Notes: generated by a model from the sequence alone, not told the origin. A stretch of 64,000 nt of DNA from JAXMDS01 sp043777815 (GCA_043777815.1 JAYWHH010000001.1:62001-126000); one strand, 5' to 3'. Shown: positions 42,776-52,778, numbered from the stretch's first letter. Numbers and translations are program-made.

Positions 42776-44986
42776 ATGGACACTAGGAAAAATTTATTAT
42801 TTGATGGGCTAATGGCTTATTTAAAACAATATTGGCTATCTACTCCAAATGATAAAGATAGTGATTGGAAAAATGTAATAAACGATCATCAATTTAATGA
42901 AGAGACTAAAAATAAAATTTGGACATTTTGGAATGTAAATTTTAATCCTAAAGATCAATGCAAACTTGATATCAAAAAATCTCTTGATTCAAATTCAAAA
43001 GATCTAAATAAATTATTTGATTCAATTATAGCTACTAACTATTTCTTAGATAGGAATTATATTGCATATAAATTTATACAACCAGAATCATTTATCTTTG
43101 CTGAAATTTTTGTATATTCATATAGCTTTGAAGGCACTCATATTCGCGGCGGAAAAGTAGCGCGTGGAGGCATTAGATGGTCTGAAAGAAGTGATTATAG
43201 AGTAGAAGTCAAAGATTTAGCTAGGGCACAAATCTTAAAAAATACAATTATAGTACCGACCGGATCTAAAGGAGGTTTTGTTATAAATAAAGTCAATGCA
43301 GATTTGGAGTTTGTTAAAACATGTTACAGAGAATTTATCTCCGGACTTCTAGAGGTAACAGACTTAGAAACAGAAGCAACAAAGCGCACACTTAAGAAAT
43401 TAAATTTTTTATCACGTGATATGTTTTCTAACTCAGATGCTATATCGTTCAACAAATCTTTTGCACTTGATTCAAAAACTAAGGAAAAAATAAGTCGCCA
43501 TCACCAGGATTATGAGGTTGAATCTATTGATTCACACCATCTTAAAACCAAGTTAGGACAAGAAGTCACTACCAAGGTACATAAATACTTCGAACATGAT
43601 CCATATTTAGTAGTTGCAGCAGATAAAGGCACTGCAAGCTTTTCAGATATTGCAAACAATGCGTCTAAAAATTATGGATTTTGGTTACGCGATGCTTTTG
43701 CCTCTGGTGGCCTCAATGGATATTCTCATAAAATGCTAGGCATTACTTCCAGAGGTGGGTTTGAATCTCTTAAAGAGCATTTTAAAGACATTAAACAATT
43801 AGGCAAAGATATAATTAGTGTAATTGGAATTGGAGATATGAATGGTGATGTATTTGGTAACGGACTACTTTTATACGAAAAATACAAACTGTTTGCTGCG
43901 TTCAGTTCTAAATTTATTTTTTTAGATCCAAATCCTAATGTTGAAGAAAGTTTCACAATTAGACAGTATATGTTTGATAATCAATTAAGTTGGGATAAGT
44001 ATCCAAATGCAGAAGTTTATCCTAGAAGTCAAAATGATATTACAATTTCCGAAGAAGCCAGTACAATGCTTGGATTGCCACGCAAAACTTACAGTTATGA
44101 AATAATTCAAGCAATATTGAAACTAAGAGTAGACCTTATTTGGAGTGGTGGCGTTGGAACTTATATCAAATCCTCTTGTGAAAATCACCTTGAAGCTTTA
44201 GATCCAGTTAATGATATTGTGAGAATTAATGCAAATGAAATCAAGGCCAAAGTTATAGTTGAAGGTGCGAACTTAAGTATTACTCAACTTGGTAGAATTG
44301 AAGCCGCAGCAAATGGGGTAAAGCTAAACACAGATTTTATTGATAATTCTGGTGGAGTAAATTGCTCTGATTTAGAAGTGAATATAAAAATATTACTTTA
44401 TCATTTAAATATATCAGAAAATGAGGCCTCTAAGATAATTAGATCTCTTGAAGATGAAGTGGTGTATTTAGTTTTACAAAATAATGAGAATCAAAATAAA
44501 GCTCTAAATATATATGATCAACTTCAAAATAAGCCTATCAATAACAATGTTGCTGTAACTAATTACAAAATTTATCAAAAATTTGCTAATTATTTAATCG
44601 AACAAAAAATTCTTGACAACACCTTTGTAACCAATCATTCTAAAAAAGCAATTTTTAGTAAAAATATTAATCAAGATCAAAATAAATTTACTAGACCAGA
44701 GTTGGCGGTATTATTGTCAGGTAGCAAAATATACTTAAAGTCCATTTTAGATAAATTTAACTTTGACGATAGTATCCTGATAAATTGTTTAAATCATTAT
44801 TATCCATCTCGTTTATTTAAAATTTTGAAAAATCAAATATCAAATTTTAATATTTTAAACAATCCAATCAAGCATGAAATAGCTGTTACTATAGTAACTA
44901 ATCATATACTAAACAAAATTCCTGGCCCAATATTTTTTGAAAACTTAGAGCCTGATACCATTAAAATGATGTTAAAAAAAATGTAA
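42776..44986 (+). CDS. gdhB: NAD-specific glutamate dehydrogenase, core-only form
   Basis: 736 residues instead of about 1600 for this large-subunit family. Present: the substrate region EGTHIRGGKVARGGIRWSERSDYRVEVKDL with catalytic-domain glycines, IVPTGSKGGFV, VVAADKGTASFSDIAN, FGFWLRDAFASGGLNGYSHK-like segment, VIGIGDMNGDVFGNG and the NAD domain IWSGGVGTYIKSS, VEGANLSITQLGRIE. Absent: the N-terminal half with its ACT-like regulatory domains and about 200 residues of the usual C-terminal helical domain. No remnant of either is visible in the roughly 220 bases before the start or in the gap after the stop. It deaminates glutamate to 2-oxoglutarate for the TCA cycle. The frame is intact, so it is probably functional and unregulated. 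Confidence 0.88.
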   Translation: MDTRKNLLFDGLMAYLKQYWLSTPNDKDSDWKNVINDHQFNEETKNKIWTFWNVNFNPKDQCKLDIKKSLDSNSKDLNKLFDSIIATNYFLDRNYIAYKFIQPESFIFAEIFVYSYSFEGTHIRGGKVARGGIRWSERSDYRVEVKDLARAQILKNTIIVPTGSKGGFVINKVNADLEFVKTCYREFISGLLEVTDLETEATKRTLKKLNFLSRDMFSNSDAISFNKSFALDSKTKEKISRHHQDYEVESIDSHHLKTKLGQEVTTKVHKYFEHDPYLVVAADKGTASFSDIANNASKNYGFWLRDAFASGGLNGYSHKMLGITSRGGFESLKEHFKDIKQLGKDIISVIGIGDMNGDVFGNGLLLYEKYKLFAAFSSKFIFLDPNPNVEESFTIRQYMFDNQLSWDKYPNAEVYPRSQNDITISEEASTMLGLPRKTYSYEIIQAILKLRVDLIWSGGVGTYIKSSCENHLEALDPVNDIVRINANEIKAKVIVEGANLSITQLGRIEAAANGVKLNTDFIDNSGGVNCSDLEVNIKILLYHLNISENEASKIIRSLEDEVVYLVLQNNENQNKALNIYDQLQNKPINNNVAVTNYKIYQKFANYLIEQKILDNTFVTNHSKKAIFSKNINQDQNKFTRPELAVLLSGSKIYLKSILDKFNFDDSILINCLNHYYPSRLFKILKNQISNFNILNNPIKHEIAVTIVTNHILNKIPGPIFFENLEPDTIKMMLKKM

Positions 44987-45142
44987 TTACTAAAAATCTC
45001 ATCTATTAGAAAAATTTAAGAAAACACACTCATTCAATGTTTTTTATAATTGAAATCTACTAGTAAGTTTGTTTTTTTTACGTTTATTAAAAAATTTATT
45101 TATTATTCTTGATTTTACTAATTGGTATCTATAGTAAATTTT

Positions 45143-46792
45143 TTATTTTCCAATACAAAACTCTGAAAAAATTTTAGCTAAAATTTCCTCAACGTCTAGT
45201 CTGCCTATAATAATTTCTAAAGCGAAACTCGCCTGTCTTATTTCCTCTATTAAAAAAACCAAGTTAGATTGGGTTAATTTTATATTTAAGGCTTTAGAAA
45301 CACTACAAATAGCTTCTTTGATATGATATTGGTGACGTAAATTGAACAAAAGAGGATATTCACTGGGTTCTAATTTTGAACATAAAACCTTAATCTCATT
45401 ACATAAATTTTCTAGAGTTTCTTTTTGTAAATTATTAACTTCTTGCAATGTTGTAGTTAAAGTTAAAATCTTATATTGACTATGTATAGGTTTATTTTTT
45501 TGAAGAGTGATATCTATTAATTGCTTGACTGTTATACTACAGTCTGTTTTATCTAACAAACTTAACATATTATTGAGTATATCATTCACAAAACAAATGT
45601 CCTCATGCTTGACCAAGTCAATTTTATTTAATACAAATAAAATATTGTCAGGACTTGATATTATCCGCTTCAATATTGGTTTGGTGAAAATAATTTCTAG
45701 TAAACTACTAATCAAAGCATCATTAATTTGATTAGCTTTAATATGAGCCATAATTTCTACTATGTCTAAAATTATTAGTACTATGTCCGCTTCTTCTAAA
45801 TTTTTTAGAGCTAAATTTACTCCTATTTGTTCAATTTTATCTGTAGTTTCTATATTTATTCCTGCCGTATCTAAAAAATTGATTTGAAATCCATCTAACT
45901 CAACAACACTTTCTACAATATCTCTTGTAGTACCTGAAATTTTTGAAACTATAGAAACATTTCGATTGGAAATTATATTAATTAAACTAGACTTGCCAAC
46001 ATTAGGCTTGCCTATTAAGGCTATTTTAATACCTTGTTGAATTTTTTGAGTTTGATTAAATATTACTAAAGCGGCTTGAAATTCTTTTAGCAATTTACTC
46101 ATCAGATTTTTTGCTAAATGAATCAAGTTTTCAGGAATATCTTCCTCAGGAAAATCAATATATACTTCTAAATAGGCCAAAATTTGATATAGAATATTGC
46201 GCCAAGAAATATGAACTTGATTTGGTTTGCCGGAAAATTGCGTCATTGCCAATTGATGCTGTGACCATGTTTTTGCAGACAATAAATCATTCAAACCCTC
46301 TACTTCATAAAGAGACATTTTCCCATTTAGTAGTGCGCGTTTCGTAAACTCTCCCCGCATAGCAGGGCTAAATTGATTTGCCAAAATTTTAGATATCATA
46401 TCCATCACTGCATAACTACCATGGGCATGAATTTCTACACAATTTTCACCAGTAAAGCTTTTTGGCGCTTTAAAAAATAATAAAATAGCTTTATCTATTA
46501 ATATTTTATCACTCAATGTATTTTTACTTACGTTATTAATATTAGAATTACTAGTGTGGTAAAACAATTTACGCAAGTAAACTCTTCCAAAATCAACTGT
46601 AGTTATTTCATTTTCTATTAATGGTTTACTTGATCGTAATTCGGTAGATGAAATTTGATTTGAATCAGCAATTTTTAAGTTAGATATATGAAAAATATCT
46701 ATTACATTAAATGCTTTTGGTCCAGAAATTCTAAAAACTACCACTCCAGCTTTGCCATGACCAGAACTAATAGCGAAAATAGTGGTATCCAT
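45143..46792 (-). CDS. mnmE: tRNA modification GTPase MnmE
   Basis: 549 residues against about 450. The N-terminal folate-binding domain starts DTTIFAISSGHGKAGVVVFRISGP; the GTPase motif GKPNVGKSSLINIISNR is followed by SGTTRDIVE and DTAGI; the terminal CIGK holds the essential cysteine. The extra length sits in Asn/Ser-rich insertions near residues 45-95 and in the GTPase domain (about 325-430). With MnmG it modifies the wobble uridine of several tRNAs. Downstream of ndk on the minus strand by about 110 bases. Confidence 0.96.
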   Translation of the reverse strand: MDTTIFAISSGHGKAGVVVFRISGPKAFNVIDIFHISNLKIADSNQISSTELRSSKPLIENEITTVDFGRVYLRKLFYHTSNSNINNVSKNTLSDKILIDKAILLFFKAPKSFTGENCVEIHAHGSYAVMDMISKILANQFSPAMRGEFTKRALLNGKMSLYEVEGLNDLLSAKTWSQHQLAMTQFSGKPNQVHISWRNILYQILAYLEVYIDFPEEDIPENLIHLAKNLMSKLLKEFQAALVIFNQTQKIQQGIKIALIGKPNVGKSSLINIISNRNVSIVSKISGTTRDIVESVVELDGFQINFLDTAGINIETTDKIEQIGVNLALKNLEEADIVLIILDIVEIMAHIKANQINDALISSLLEIIFTKPILKRIISSPDNILFVLNKIDLVKHEDICFVNDILNNMLSLLDKTDCSITVKQLIDITLQKNKPIHSQYKILTLTTTLQEVNNLQKETLENLCNEIKVLCSKLEPSEYPLLFNLRHQYHIKEAICSVSKALNIKLTQSNLVFLIEEIRQASFALEIIIGRLDVEEILAKIFSEFCIGK

Positions 46793-46902
46793 AATTTTAA
46801 TTTATAATAATTGATTATGTAATTATTTTACCAATTCAAAAATTTTTATATCAAGAATTTAAGCAATGAATTACAAATCATATAGTGTTTATATGTTTAT
46901 AT

Positions 46903-47334
46903 TTATGTTTTACGAAATTGCTCTATTTCTTCTTCAGAAAAAAATGCATGCATTTCTTTTTCAGCGCTATCATCACTGTCAGAACCGTGAATAGAATTAA
47001 AATCTATATCTATTCCATACTTTTGTCTTAAAGTTCCCTGGTCAGCATTTTTAGGATTTGTTGCTCCCATTATATGCCTATTTTTAATAATTGCATCTTC
47101 ACCTCTAAGAATTTGAACAATAACTTCTCCGGCACAAATATTTTTAATCATATCTTCAAAAAAAGATTTTCCTTCGTGTTCAGAATAAAAGTTTTTTGCT
47201 TGTTCTGTGGTTAAGTGTATGCGTTTTTGTAACACTATCTCTAGCTCTTCCTGGGTTAAATGATTTTGTATTTCTTGTACCAAATTTCTTTTTACAGCAT
47301 CTGGCTTTATCATAGAAAACGTAAGTTTTAACAT
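46903..47334 (-). CDS. ndk: Nucleoside diphosphate kinase
   Basis: 143 residues, the standard size. TFSMIKPDAVKRNLV at the start, the NHxxGATNPK-type segment (RHIMGATNPKNAD), and the phosphorylated histidine in NSIHGSDSDDSAEKEM are diagnostic. It equilibrates nucleoside di- and triphosphates in the cytoplasm. The start is about 55 bases from the divergent ZnuA-like gene. Confidence 0.97.
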   Translation of the reverse strand: MLKLTFSMIKPDAVKRNLVQEIQNHLTQEELEIVLQKRIHLTTEQAKNFYSEHEGKSFFEDMIKNICAGEVIVQILRGEDAIIKNRHIMGATNPKNADQGTLRQKYGIDIDFNSIHGSDSDDSAEKEMHAFFSEEEIEQFRKT

Positions 47335-47389
47335 GATATACTACTTTTAAGTAAGATCTTAAGTATTATTATACCATATTTATCAATTT

Positions 47390-48304
47390 ATGCCTAAATT
47401 TTTTTCTAAACTCTTATATATTCTTTGTATTTTGTATCCTGTCATATCTACAGCTGCAACATCTATACATATTAATGAAACGCATTTAGATGCTAAAGTC
47501 CATAATAGTCTAGAGCATGAAAATTCCATGCGTATTTTTAGCACTAATCCTGTTTTGGCTGATATACTGAGCGCACTTACTGCTGTTAATTTAACTAACA
47601 AAGATAAATCAGATAATTGGAAAGACATTTCAATTGATACCATTACGTGCAACTCTTGCATACACAATTGCAGAATTACTAAAAAAGATTTGAAACTTTT
47701 AGAAAAATCAAGAATATTGATTTATTTAACTGAGAATCAAGATGATTTAATTTACGATGTAATAGGGACTGAAAATTTCAAAAAACGCACTTACTTTGAT
47801 TATGCTAATATAAATAAATTACAATCTTTGGATAATTCTTTATCAAATATTCAACAGAAGATCTCAATTTCACAAATCTTAAATTTAGATTCTGAGAATG
47901 ATATAGAGAATTTTTTCCTAAATTTAGAAATCTTACCTAAAGTAATCAACATTTTATATGACGTTATTATCTTTAATGTTTCCAGCCCTATACAAAAAGA
48001 TATATATAAAAAGAACTATGAATTTCTTTTATCTAAAGTAAATAACATTTTAAAATTTATCGATATAAACAAACCAGAATCAGTTTTTATACAAGATAAA
48101 CATTTGAATAATTTAGGAAAATCCTTAAAAATCAATAGTAGCAATAATACTATTCCAGTAAAAAAATACAAATGCGTTTTAATTAGTAGTCATTATAATA
48201 GAGTAGTTTTGGAGTCTAATTTTGTAGTATTGCCAGAATATAATAGAAATATTAATCAATACTTAGATGTTTTACATGATGTACTAGATAAATGTATCAA
48301 TTAA
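47390..48304 (+). CDS. Degenerate ZnuA-like metal-binding periplasmic protein
   Basis: 304 residues with a signal peptide (FSKLLYILCILYPVISTA). The layout echoes cluster A-I metal-binding proteins: RIFSTNPVLADILSAL (like 'v.ts~~pla~i~~~i'), a short region KKDLKLLEKSRILIYLTENQDDLI (like 'sd...l..AdlvfynG..lE'), a long central helix, and a final strand and helix region (VVLPEYNRNINQYLDVLHDVLDKC). The metal-ligand histidines are not where the family has them, and no ZnuB or ZnuC gene is adjacent. It may be an altered metal chaperone or an inactivated remnant; the fold assignment is tentative. Confidence 0.45.
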   Translation: MPKFFSKLLYILCILYPVISTAATSIHINETHLDAKVHNSLEHENSMRIFSTNPVLADILSALTAVNLTNKDKSDNWKDISIDTITCNSCIHNCRITKKDLKLLEKSRILIYLTENQDDLIYDVIGTENFKKRTYFDYANINKLQSLDNSLSNIQQKISISQILNLDSENDIENFFLNLEILPKVINILYDVIIFNVSSPIQKDIYKKNYEFLLSKVNNILKFIDINKPESVFIQDKHLNNLGKSLKINSSNNTIPVKKYKCVLISSHYNRVVLESNFVVLPEYNRNINQYLDVLHDVLDKCIN

Positions 48305-48349
48305 ACTGTTACGTGAAAACATGAGGTAAAGTATAAGGTGCCCATCAAT

Positions 48350-48378
48350 TTATTTCTAACTTAGAAATGTGATATAAT
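48350..48378 (+). promoter_or_regulatory. Predicted promoter of rpmB
   Basis: An extended -10, TGATATAAT (TATAAT at 48373-48378), lies 39 bases before the rpmB start. A weak TTATTT at 48350-48355 gives a 17-base spacer; the extended -10 could make up for the weak -35. Confidence 0.5.
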
Positions 48379-48417
48379 CTAGCCTGAAGAGTTTATCCAA
48401 TAAATCTATATAAATCC

Positions 48418-48723
48418 ATGTCAGCAGTATGTGAATTAACTAAAAAAGCTGTACAATACGGCAATAGAGTATCGCACTCACACAGAAAAACCAAAAGAAA
48501 ATTCGAGCCTAATTTGCAGCGCGTATCTTTTTACAGCAGTTTATTAAAAGTCAACTTAAGATTTAGAGTCTCAACAAGAGCTATAAAGACAGTAGATAAA
48601 TATTGCGGTATTGATTATTTTTTGCTAAAAACAAGTGATAAAAATCTTTCTAGCCAAGCTTCAAAGATCAGAAAAAATTTAATAAAACTTCAAGAAGTTA
48701 TTTCTCCAGTTATTGCTGCTTAG
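48418..48723 (+). CDS. rpmB: 50S ribosomal protein bL28
   Basis: 101 residues. The pattern of L28 is clear: MSAVCELTKKAVQYGNRVSHSHRKTKRKFEPNLQRV, where family members read C-x-lTGK-x2-x-GN-VSHs---tKR-f-PNLq--, then LRVSTRAIKTVDK. It is longer than the usual 78 residues at the C-terminus, as in other alphaproteobacteria (about 95-100). rpmG, which often sits next to it, is absent. Confidence 0.95.
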   Translation: MSAVCELTKKAVQYGNRVSHSHRKTKRKFEPNLQRVSFYSSLLKVNLRFRVSTRAIKTVDKYCGIDYFLLKTSDKNLSSQASKIRKNLIKLQEVISPVIAA

Positions 48724-49169
48724 TCAAGAAAAAATAGAGGTATTGTTTTTACTGATAGTGGTAAATTTACTAATTTTTTAAAGTTAGAACTATCTACTAT
48801 CGTAGTAGATGCTTAACTATTGATCTTAACAATATCCGCTGTGTAATTACGTTATTTGTTTAAAGCAATTCCTTAAAAATTTTTTTGAAATGTGCGCTTA
48901 ATAAGCACCCTAAAATTAAGCAAGTCTTAAAAACAATAACTTTACAAGATTATTTTAGTAATATGATTGTTAATTTCACATGATCAATAAATCATTAATT
49001 ATTTTCCCAAAATTTGGCAACATGACTGTTTATGATTGTTAAAGTATTAACAATGTATACAAAATCAGTACATTGGCTCTTTATAGTAACTTTATAATAC
49101 TAAAAATAATGATTGTATAGCAGCAACAAATAACTTATAATATTGAGACAAATGCTTTTTTAGTTTGCT
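48724..49169. other. Intergenic region with two palindromes
   Basis: About 450 bases without a gene. ATCTACTA-TCG-TAGTAGAT (48792-48810) is an 8-base perfect stem past rpmB, but it is not followed by a T run, so it is a weak terminator candidate. TTGTTAA-AGTA-TTAACAA (49036-49053) is a second perfect inverted repeat about 115 bases before the next gene, in a place where an operator would fit. No RNA gene recognised. Confidence 0.5.
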
Positions 49170-50429
49170 ATGACGTATTTTATATCTCTTTTAGGTGTTA
49201 TTTCTCATTATTACGACTATCATATAATTGGATTTTTAGTTTCAAAAATTTCTGGATTATTTTTTCCAACTGATGTAAATTCTAATTTAGCTATAATAAA
49301 AACCTTTATTTTATTGTATATGTCTATAGCTTTAAAGCCAATTGGAGCAATTATTTTTGGTAGAATTGGGGATCTTAAAGGGCGTCAAGCGGTGTTAAAG
49401 CAAAGTCTGATGATTAGTGGAATTTTATCTATAATTATTGCCTGTGTTCCAACCTACAGCACTATAGGAGTTTTTGCTGCAATTATTTTATTGATTTGTC
49501 GTATTGGAATTTCTACAGTAGCTTCACTTGGAACAGACTCTATTAGATTGTATGTATATGAGAGATTGAAAAGGTTTCCTACGTTAGGAAATGGAATAGT
49601 AGGCTCTACCAGCGTCATAGGCTCAGGAATTGCATCTTTTAGTGCCTTATTTTTTACAAATCCTGAATTGCCAAATTATTTTTGGAGATTTAGTGTAGGA
49701 TTGGGCGGTGGACTTGCATTGCTATTAGCTTTAATTTTATATTTTTATAAACATAAATTAGACAATGATAATTATCTAAAGCTAGAAAAATCCTATCAAG
49801 ATGATTCTAAAAAAACTTTAACCAAAGTTATTAAAGATAATTTATCATTGTTTTTAATTACTTCAGTATTATTAGGTTGTTTTGGTTCTATATATAGTTT
49901 TAATACTATTTTTTGGACTACTATTCATGCTACAGAATTAGGAAATAATGAAATTATTAAATATATTCCATATGGAATCACAATATATTTAGTTAGCACC
50001 TTATTATTTTGTTATTTAGTAGATATATTAAAGTTAAAGGTATTGCCAATTATTTGTTCAATAGTAGCAATAGGATTTTACGTTTTATTATTAAATTATA
50101 TTTATGATACTGATAGCCATATAAAAATTTACTATTGCCTGATGTTTGCTTTAGGGGGAGTAGTTAATCCAAGCGTGGTGTTAATTATTCAATTTTTACC
50201 AATAACAATAAGACAAAGAATATTTAGCCTTTCCCATTCTATTGGCTCAATTACTATTTCTCATACTAATTCCATTATATGCATCTCTCTTTGTACATAT
50301 TATGAAAGCATTAAACCTGCAATAATATATGCAATAGTTATTTTGTCTACAATACTTTGCTGTTCAATCTATTTGTATAAACGAATTATACTAGAGTCAA
50401 AAAATCTTCAAAAGAACACATCTAATTGA
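49170..50429 (+). CDS. MHS-family MFS transporter, ProP-like (3)
   Basis: 419 residues, about 12 membrane helices. The first helix begins right at the start (LGVISHYYDYHIIGFLV matching 'N.lE~yDf'), the loop motif is GAIIFGRIGDLKGRQAVL, and ICRIGISTVASLGTDSIRLYVYE aligns with the helix 4 motif of the group. An in-frame stop three codons upstream fixes the start. It is only distantly similar to the other two MHS genes here, so substrates probably differ. Single gene on the plus strand, upstream of mfd by about 120 bases. Confidence 0.85.
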   Translation: MTYFISLLGVISHYYDYHIIGFLVSKISGLFFPTDVNSNLAIIKTFILLYMSIALKPIGAIIFGRIGDLKGRQAVLKQSLMISGILSIIIACVPTYSTIGVFAAIILLICRIGISTVASLGTDSIRLYVYERLKRFPTLGNGIVGSTSVIGSGIASFSALFFTNPELPNYFWRFSVGLGGGLALLLALILYFYKHKLDNDNYLKLEKSYQDDSKKTLTKVIKDNLSLFLITSVLLGCFGSIYSFNTIFWTTIHATELGNNEIIKYIPYGITIYLVSTLLFCYLVDILKLKVLPIICSIVAIGFYVLLLNYIYDTDSHIKIYYCLMFALGGVVNPSVVLIIQFLPITIRQRIFSLSHSIGSITISHTNSIICISLCTYYESIKPAIIYAIVILSTILCCSIYLYKRIILESKNLQKNTSN

Positions 50430-50550
50430 ATTGGATTTATCATATATTTCCTGTTACATTCTCGTATATAATTAGATCTAACCTTAATGTTTCGAAATAT
50501 GAAACTTCAATTTTTTTTACCATCAAAGCTATTGTTAATTGCTAAAACAT

Positions 50551-52677
50551 ATGATCTCAAAAGAAATTTTGCATAAATCTAATATGAATAATGAAATCAT
50601 TTCAGATGATTTAAATGATATAGATATAAATATAGATGATGTAGATGATGAATTGTTTCCGGCCGCAAATTTAATTCAATTAAATGAGATTGTAGTACAT
50701 AAAACTCATGGAATAGGTAAATTTGTAGGACTGGTGAGAGTAGAATCTAGATTTGATTGCATAAAAATTGAATATCGAGATCGAGAATTTTTATATATTC
50801 GAATAGATGATATTAAATCGATTAAGAGATATGGTTCCTATAGAGCCAGTTTAGACAAGCTGGGATCTAACAATTATTCTAAAAGAACAGCTAGTGCAAC
50901 TAAAACGCTCGAGGATATTAGTCATGGAATTTTAACTAATAGAAAACTTAGGTTGAGTGCTCAAGGTCCCGCAATCATAATTAATCAAACTATGCATCAA
51001 AAAGTTATTGATAGATTTGAATATAAACCAACGCATGATCAATTAAGAATTACAGAACAAATAAGATTAAACATAGAGAATAGAATTCTATTTGATAGGT
51101 TAGTTTGCGGCGATACTGGAAGTGGAAAAACTGAAATTGCTATTAGGGCATGTAGCATGGTGGTTTTTTCTGGATATTCAGTCATGATTATAGTTCCTAC
51201 AACTATATTATGTAAGCAACATTTTGAAAATTTTTCAAAGAGATTTGGAGATTTGAATCTAAAAATAGTAGAAGCGTCCAGAAATACTAATACTAAAATA
51301 ATTAAGCAGCAAATTGAACAAAATCATATTGATATTATTATTGGCACTCACGCTTTGCTTTATGGTATCAACCCCAAGAATTTAGGTCTAATTATTGTAG
51401 ATGAAGAACATAAGTTTGGAGTTAAGCAAAAGGAACATTTAAAATCTTTAGGCTCTTTTGTAAATATCTTGTACTTCAGCGCAACTCCAATACCAAGAAC
51501 ATTGCAAATGGGGTTATCAAAAATTAAGTCCTTGAGCATAATTAATACTATGCCTTCTAATAGAATTCCCATTAAAACTAAATTAGAGGTTTATGAGGAA
51601 GAAAAAGTCTTATCGGCCATTAATTATGAAAATCAAAGAAATGGTAAAACATTCATGGTTGTGCCATATATTTCAGATATTGCAAAATATGAATATTTGT
51701 TAATAAAGCATAGATTGCGATATGTGATTTTAACTGGAAAAATGGATTCAGATAAAATTCAAGAATCATTAAATAAATTTGCTAATTCTAGTGGTGCAGA
51801 TAAAATTGACGTACTTTTATCAACGCCAATTATAGAATCTGGAATTAATATTTTATCCAGTAATACTATGATTGTGCTTCACGCAGACAAAATTGGATTA
51901 AGTCAACTTTATCAGTTAAGAGGAAGAGTTGGAAGAAATGATATTAAAGGATATGTAAATATTTTTATTAGCCCAGATTCTGATCAAGAAAAAGTTATGG
52001 CCAGGTTAAGTATTCTTAATTCAATTGAGTATCTTAATGCAGGTTTTGAGATAGCAAATTTTGATATGCAAACCAGAGGCTTTGGCAATCTACTGGGCAA
52101 AGATCAATCAGGTCATATTAAAGGAATTGGAATAGAAAATTATAAAGAACTTTTAGCTGCTTGCCTAGGTCAACCAAAGCCTAAGTATGAGCCAGAGATA
52201 TTTTTAAATATTAAATTATATATACCTGATGTCTATATATCAAATATAACCACTAAAGTAATTTATTATAATAAAATTGCTCATTTATTTGGGCAGGCCC
52301 CAGAAGCATTTATGAGATTAAAGCTTGAAATGGTGCAGCACTTTGGACCATTGCCAAAAATAGTTAAAAACATTTTTGATTTAGTAAAATTGAAAACCGT
52401 TTCTGCTATGCTAAATATCATTAAAATAGAAGATCTAATTTCACACTACACAATTTCTTTTAATAAAATTCCTAATCAAATACTTAATAATATGCCAAAA
52501 AATCTTATTAAAATTGAGTCAAAAAATATGATTTCTTTTACTAAAAGCAACGTAACTAAAATCAAAAATTCTAATTTTAAACATTCTGATCCTAAATATT
52601 TAAATATGGAAGATGAAATAGATAGTGTCAGAATAATATTGGAGTTTTTAAGATCTAAAATGAATACAAATCTATAG
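50551..52677 (+). CDS. mfd: Mfd-like transcription-repair coupling translocase lacking the N-terminal modules
   Basis: About 708 residues (from the ATG at 50551; a TTG at 50539 would add four), against 1150 for Mfd. Present: the RNA-polymerase-interacting domain NEIVVHKTHGIGKFVGLVRVES, helicase motifs VCGDTGSGKTEIAIRA (Walker A), IIVDEEHKFGVKQKEHLK (DEEx), FSATPIPRTLQMGL, the TRG region QLRGRVGRNDIKGYV, and the C-terminal TRCF domain with HFGPLPKIVKNIFDLVK. Absent: the N-terminal UvrB-homology region (domains 1-3) that recruits UvrA. A 45-residue Asp/Asn-rich leader takes its place. It could still push or dislodge stalled RNA polymerase. Confidence 0.9.
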   Translation: MISKEILHKSNMNNEIISDDLNDIDINIDDVDDELFPAANLIQLNEIVVHKTHGIGKFVGLVRVESRFDCIKIEYRDREFLYIRIDDIKSIKRYGSYRASLDKLGSNNYSKRTASATKTLEDISHGILTNRKLRLSAQGPAIIINQTMHQKVIDRFEYKPTHDQLRITEQIRLNIENRILFDRLVCGDTGSGKTEIAIRACSMVVFSGYSVMIIVPTTILCKQHFENFSKRFGDLNLKIVEASRNTNTKIIKQQIEQNHIDIIIGTHALLYGINPKNLGLIIVDEEHKFGVKQKEHLKSLGSFVNILYFSATPIPRTLQMGLSKIKSLSIINTMPSNRIPIKTKLEVYEEEKVLSAINYENQRNGKTFMVVPYISDIAKYEYLLIKHRLRYVILTGKMDSDKIQESLNKFANSSGADKIDVLLSTPIIESGINILSSNTMIVLHADKIGLSQLYQLRGRVGRNDIKGYVNIFISPDSDQEKVMARLSILNSIEYLNAGFEIANFDMQTRGFGNLLGKDQSGHIKGIGIENYKELLAACLGQPKPKYEPEIFLNIKLYIPDVYISNITTKVIYYNKIAHLFGQAPEAFMRLKLEMVQHFGPLPKIVKNIFDLVKLKTVSAMLNIIKIEDLISHYTISFNKIPNQILNNMPKNLIKIESKNMISFTKSNVTKIKNSNFKHSDPKYLNMEDEIDSVRIILEFLRSKMNTNL

Positions 52678-52778
52678 TAAAAAAGTGTTCTTAATCTCAA
52701 TAGAATACAATTCATATAGGATATTTAAGTGTAATTTTATGATATAGTTTATGTTGAATAATCCGGCTATACTGAAAT

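Noticed and set aside
48792..48810. Rho-independent terminator of rpmB
   Set aside because: The 8-base stem is perfect but is followed by GCTTAACT instead of a T run, so I list it only as a palindrome.
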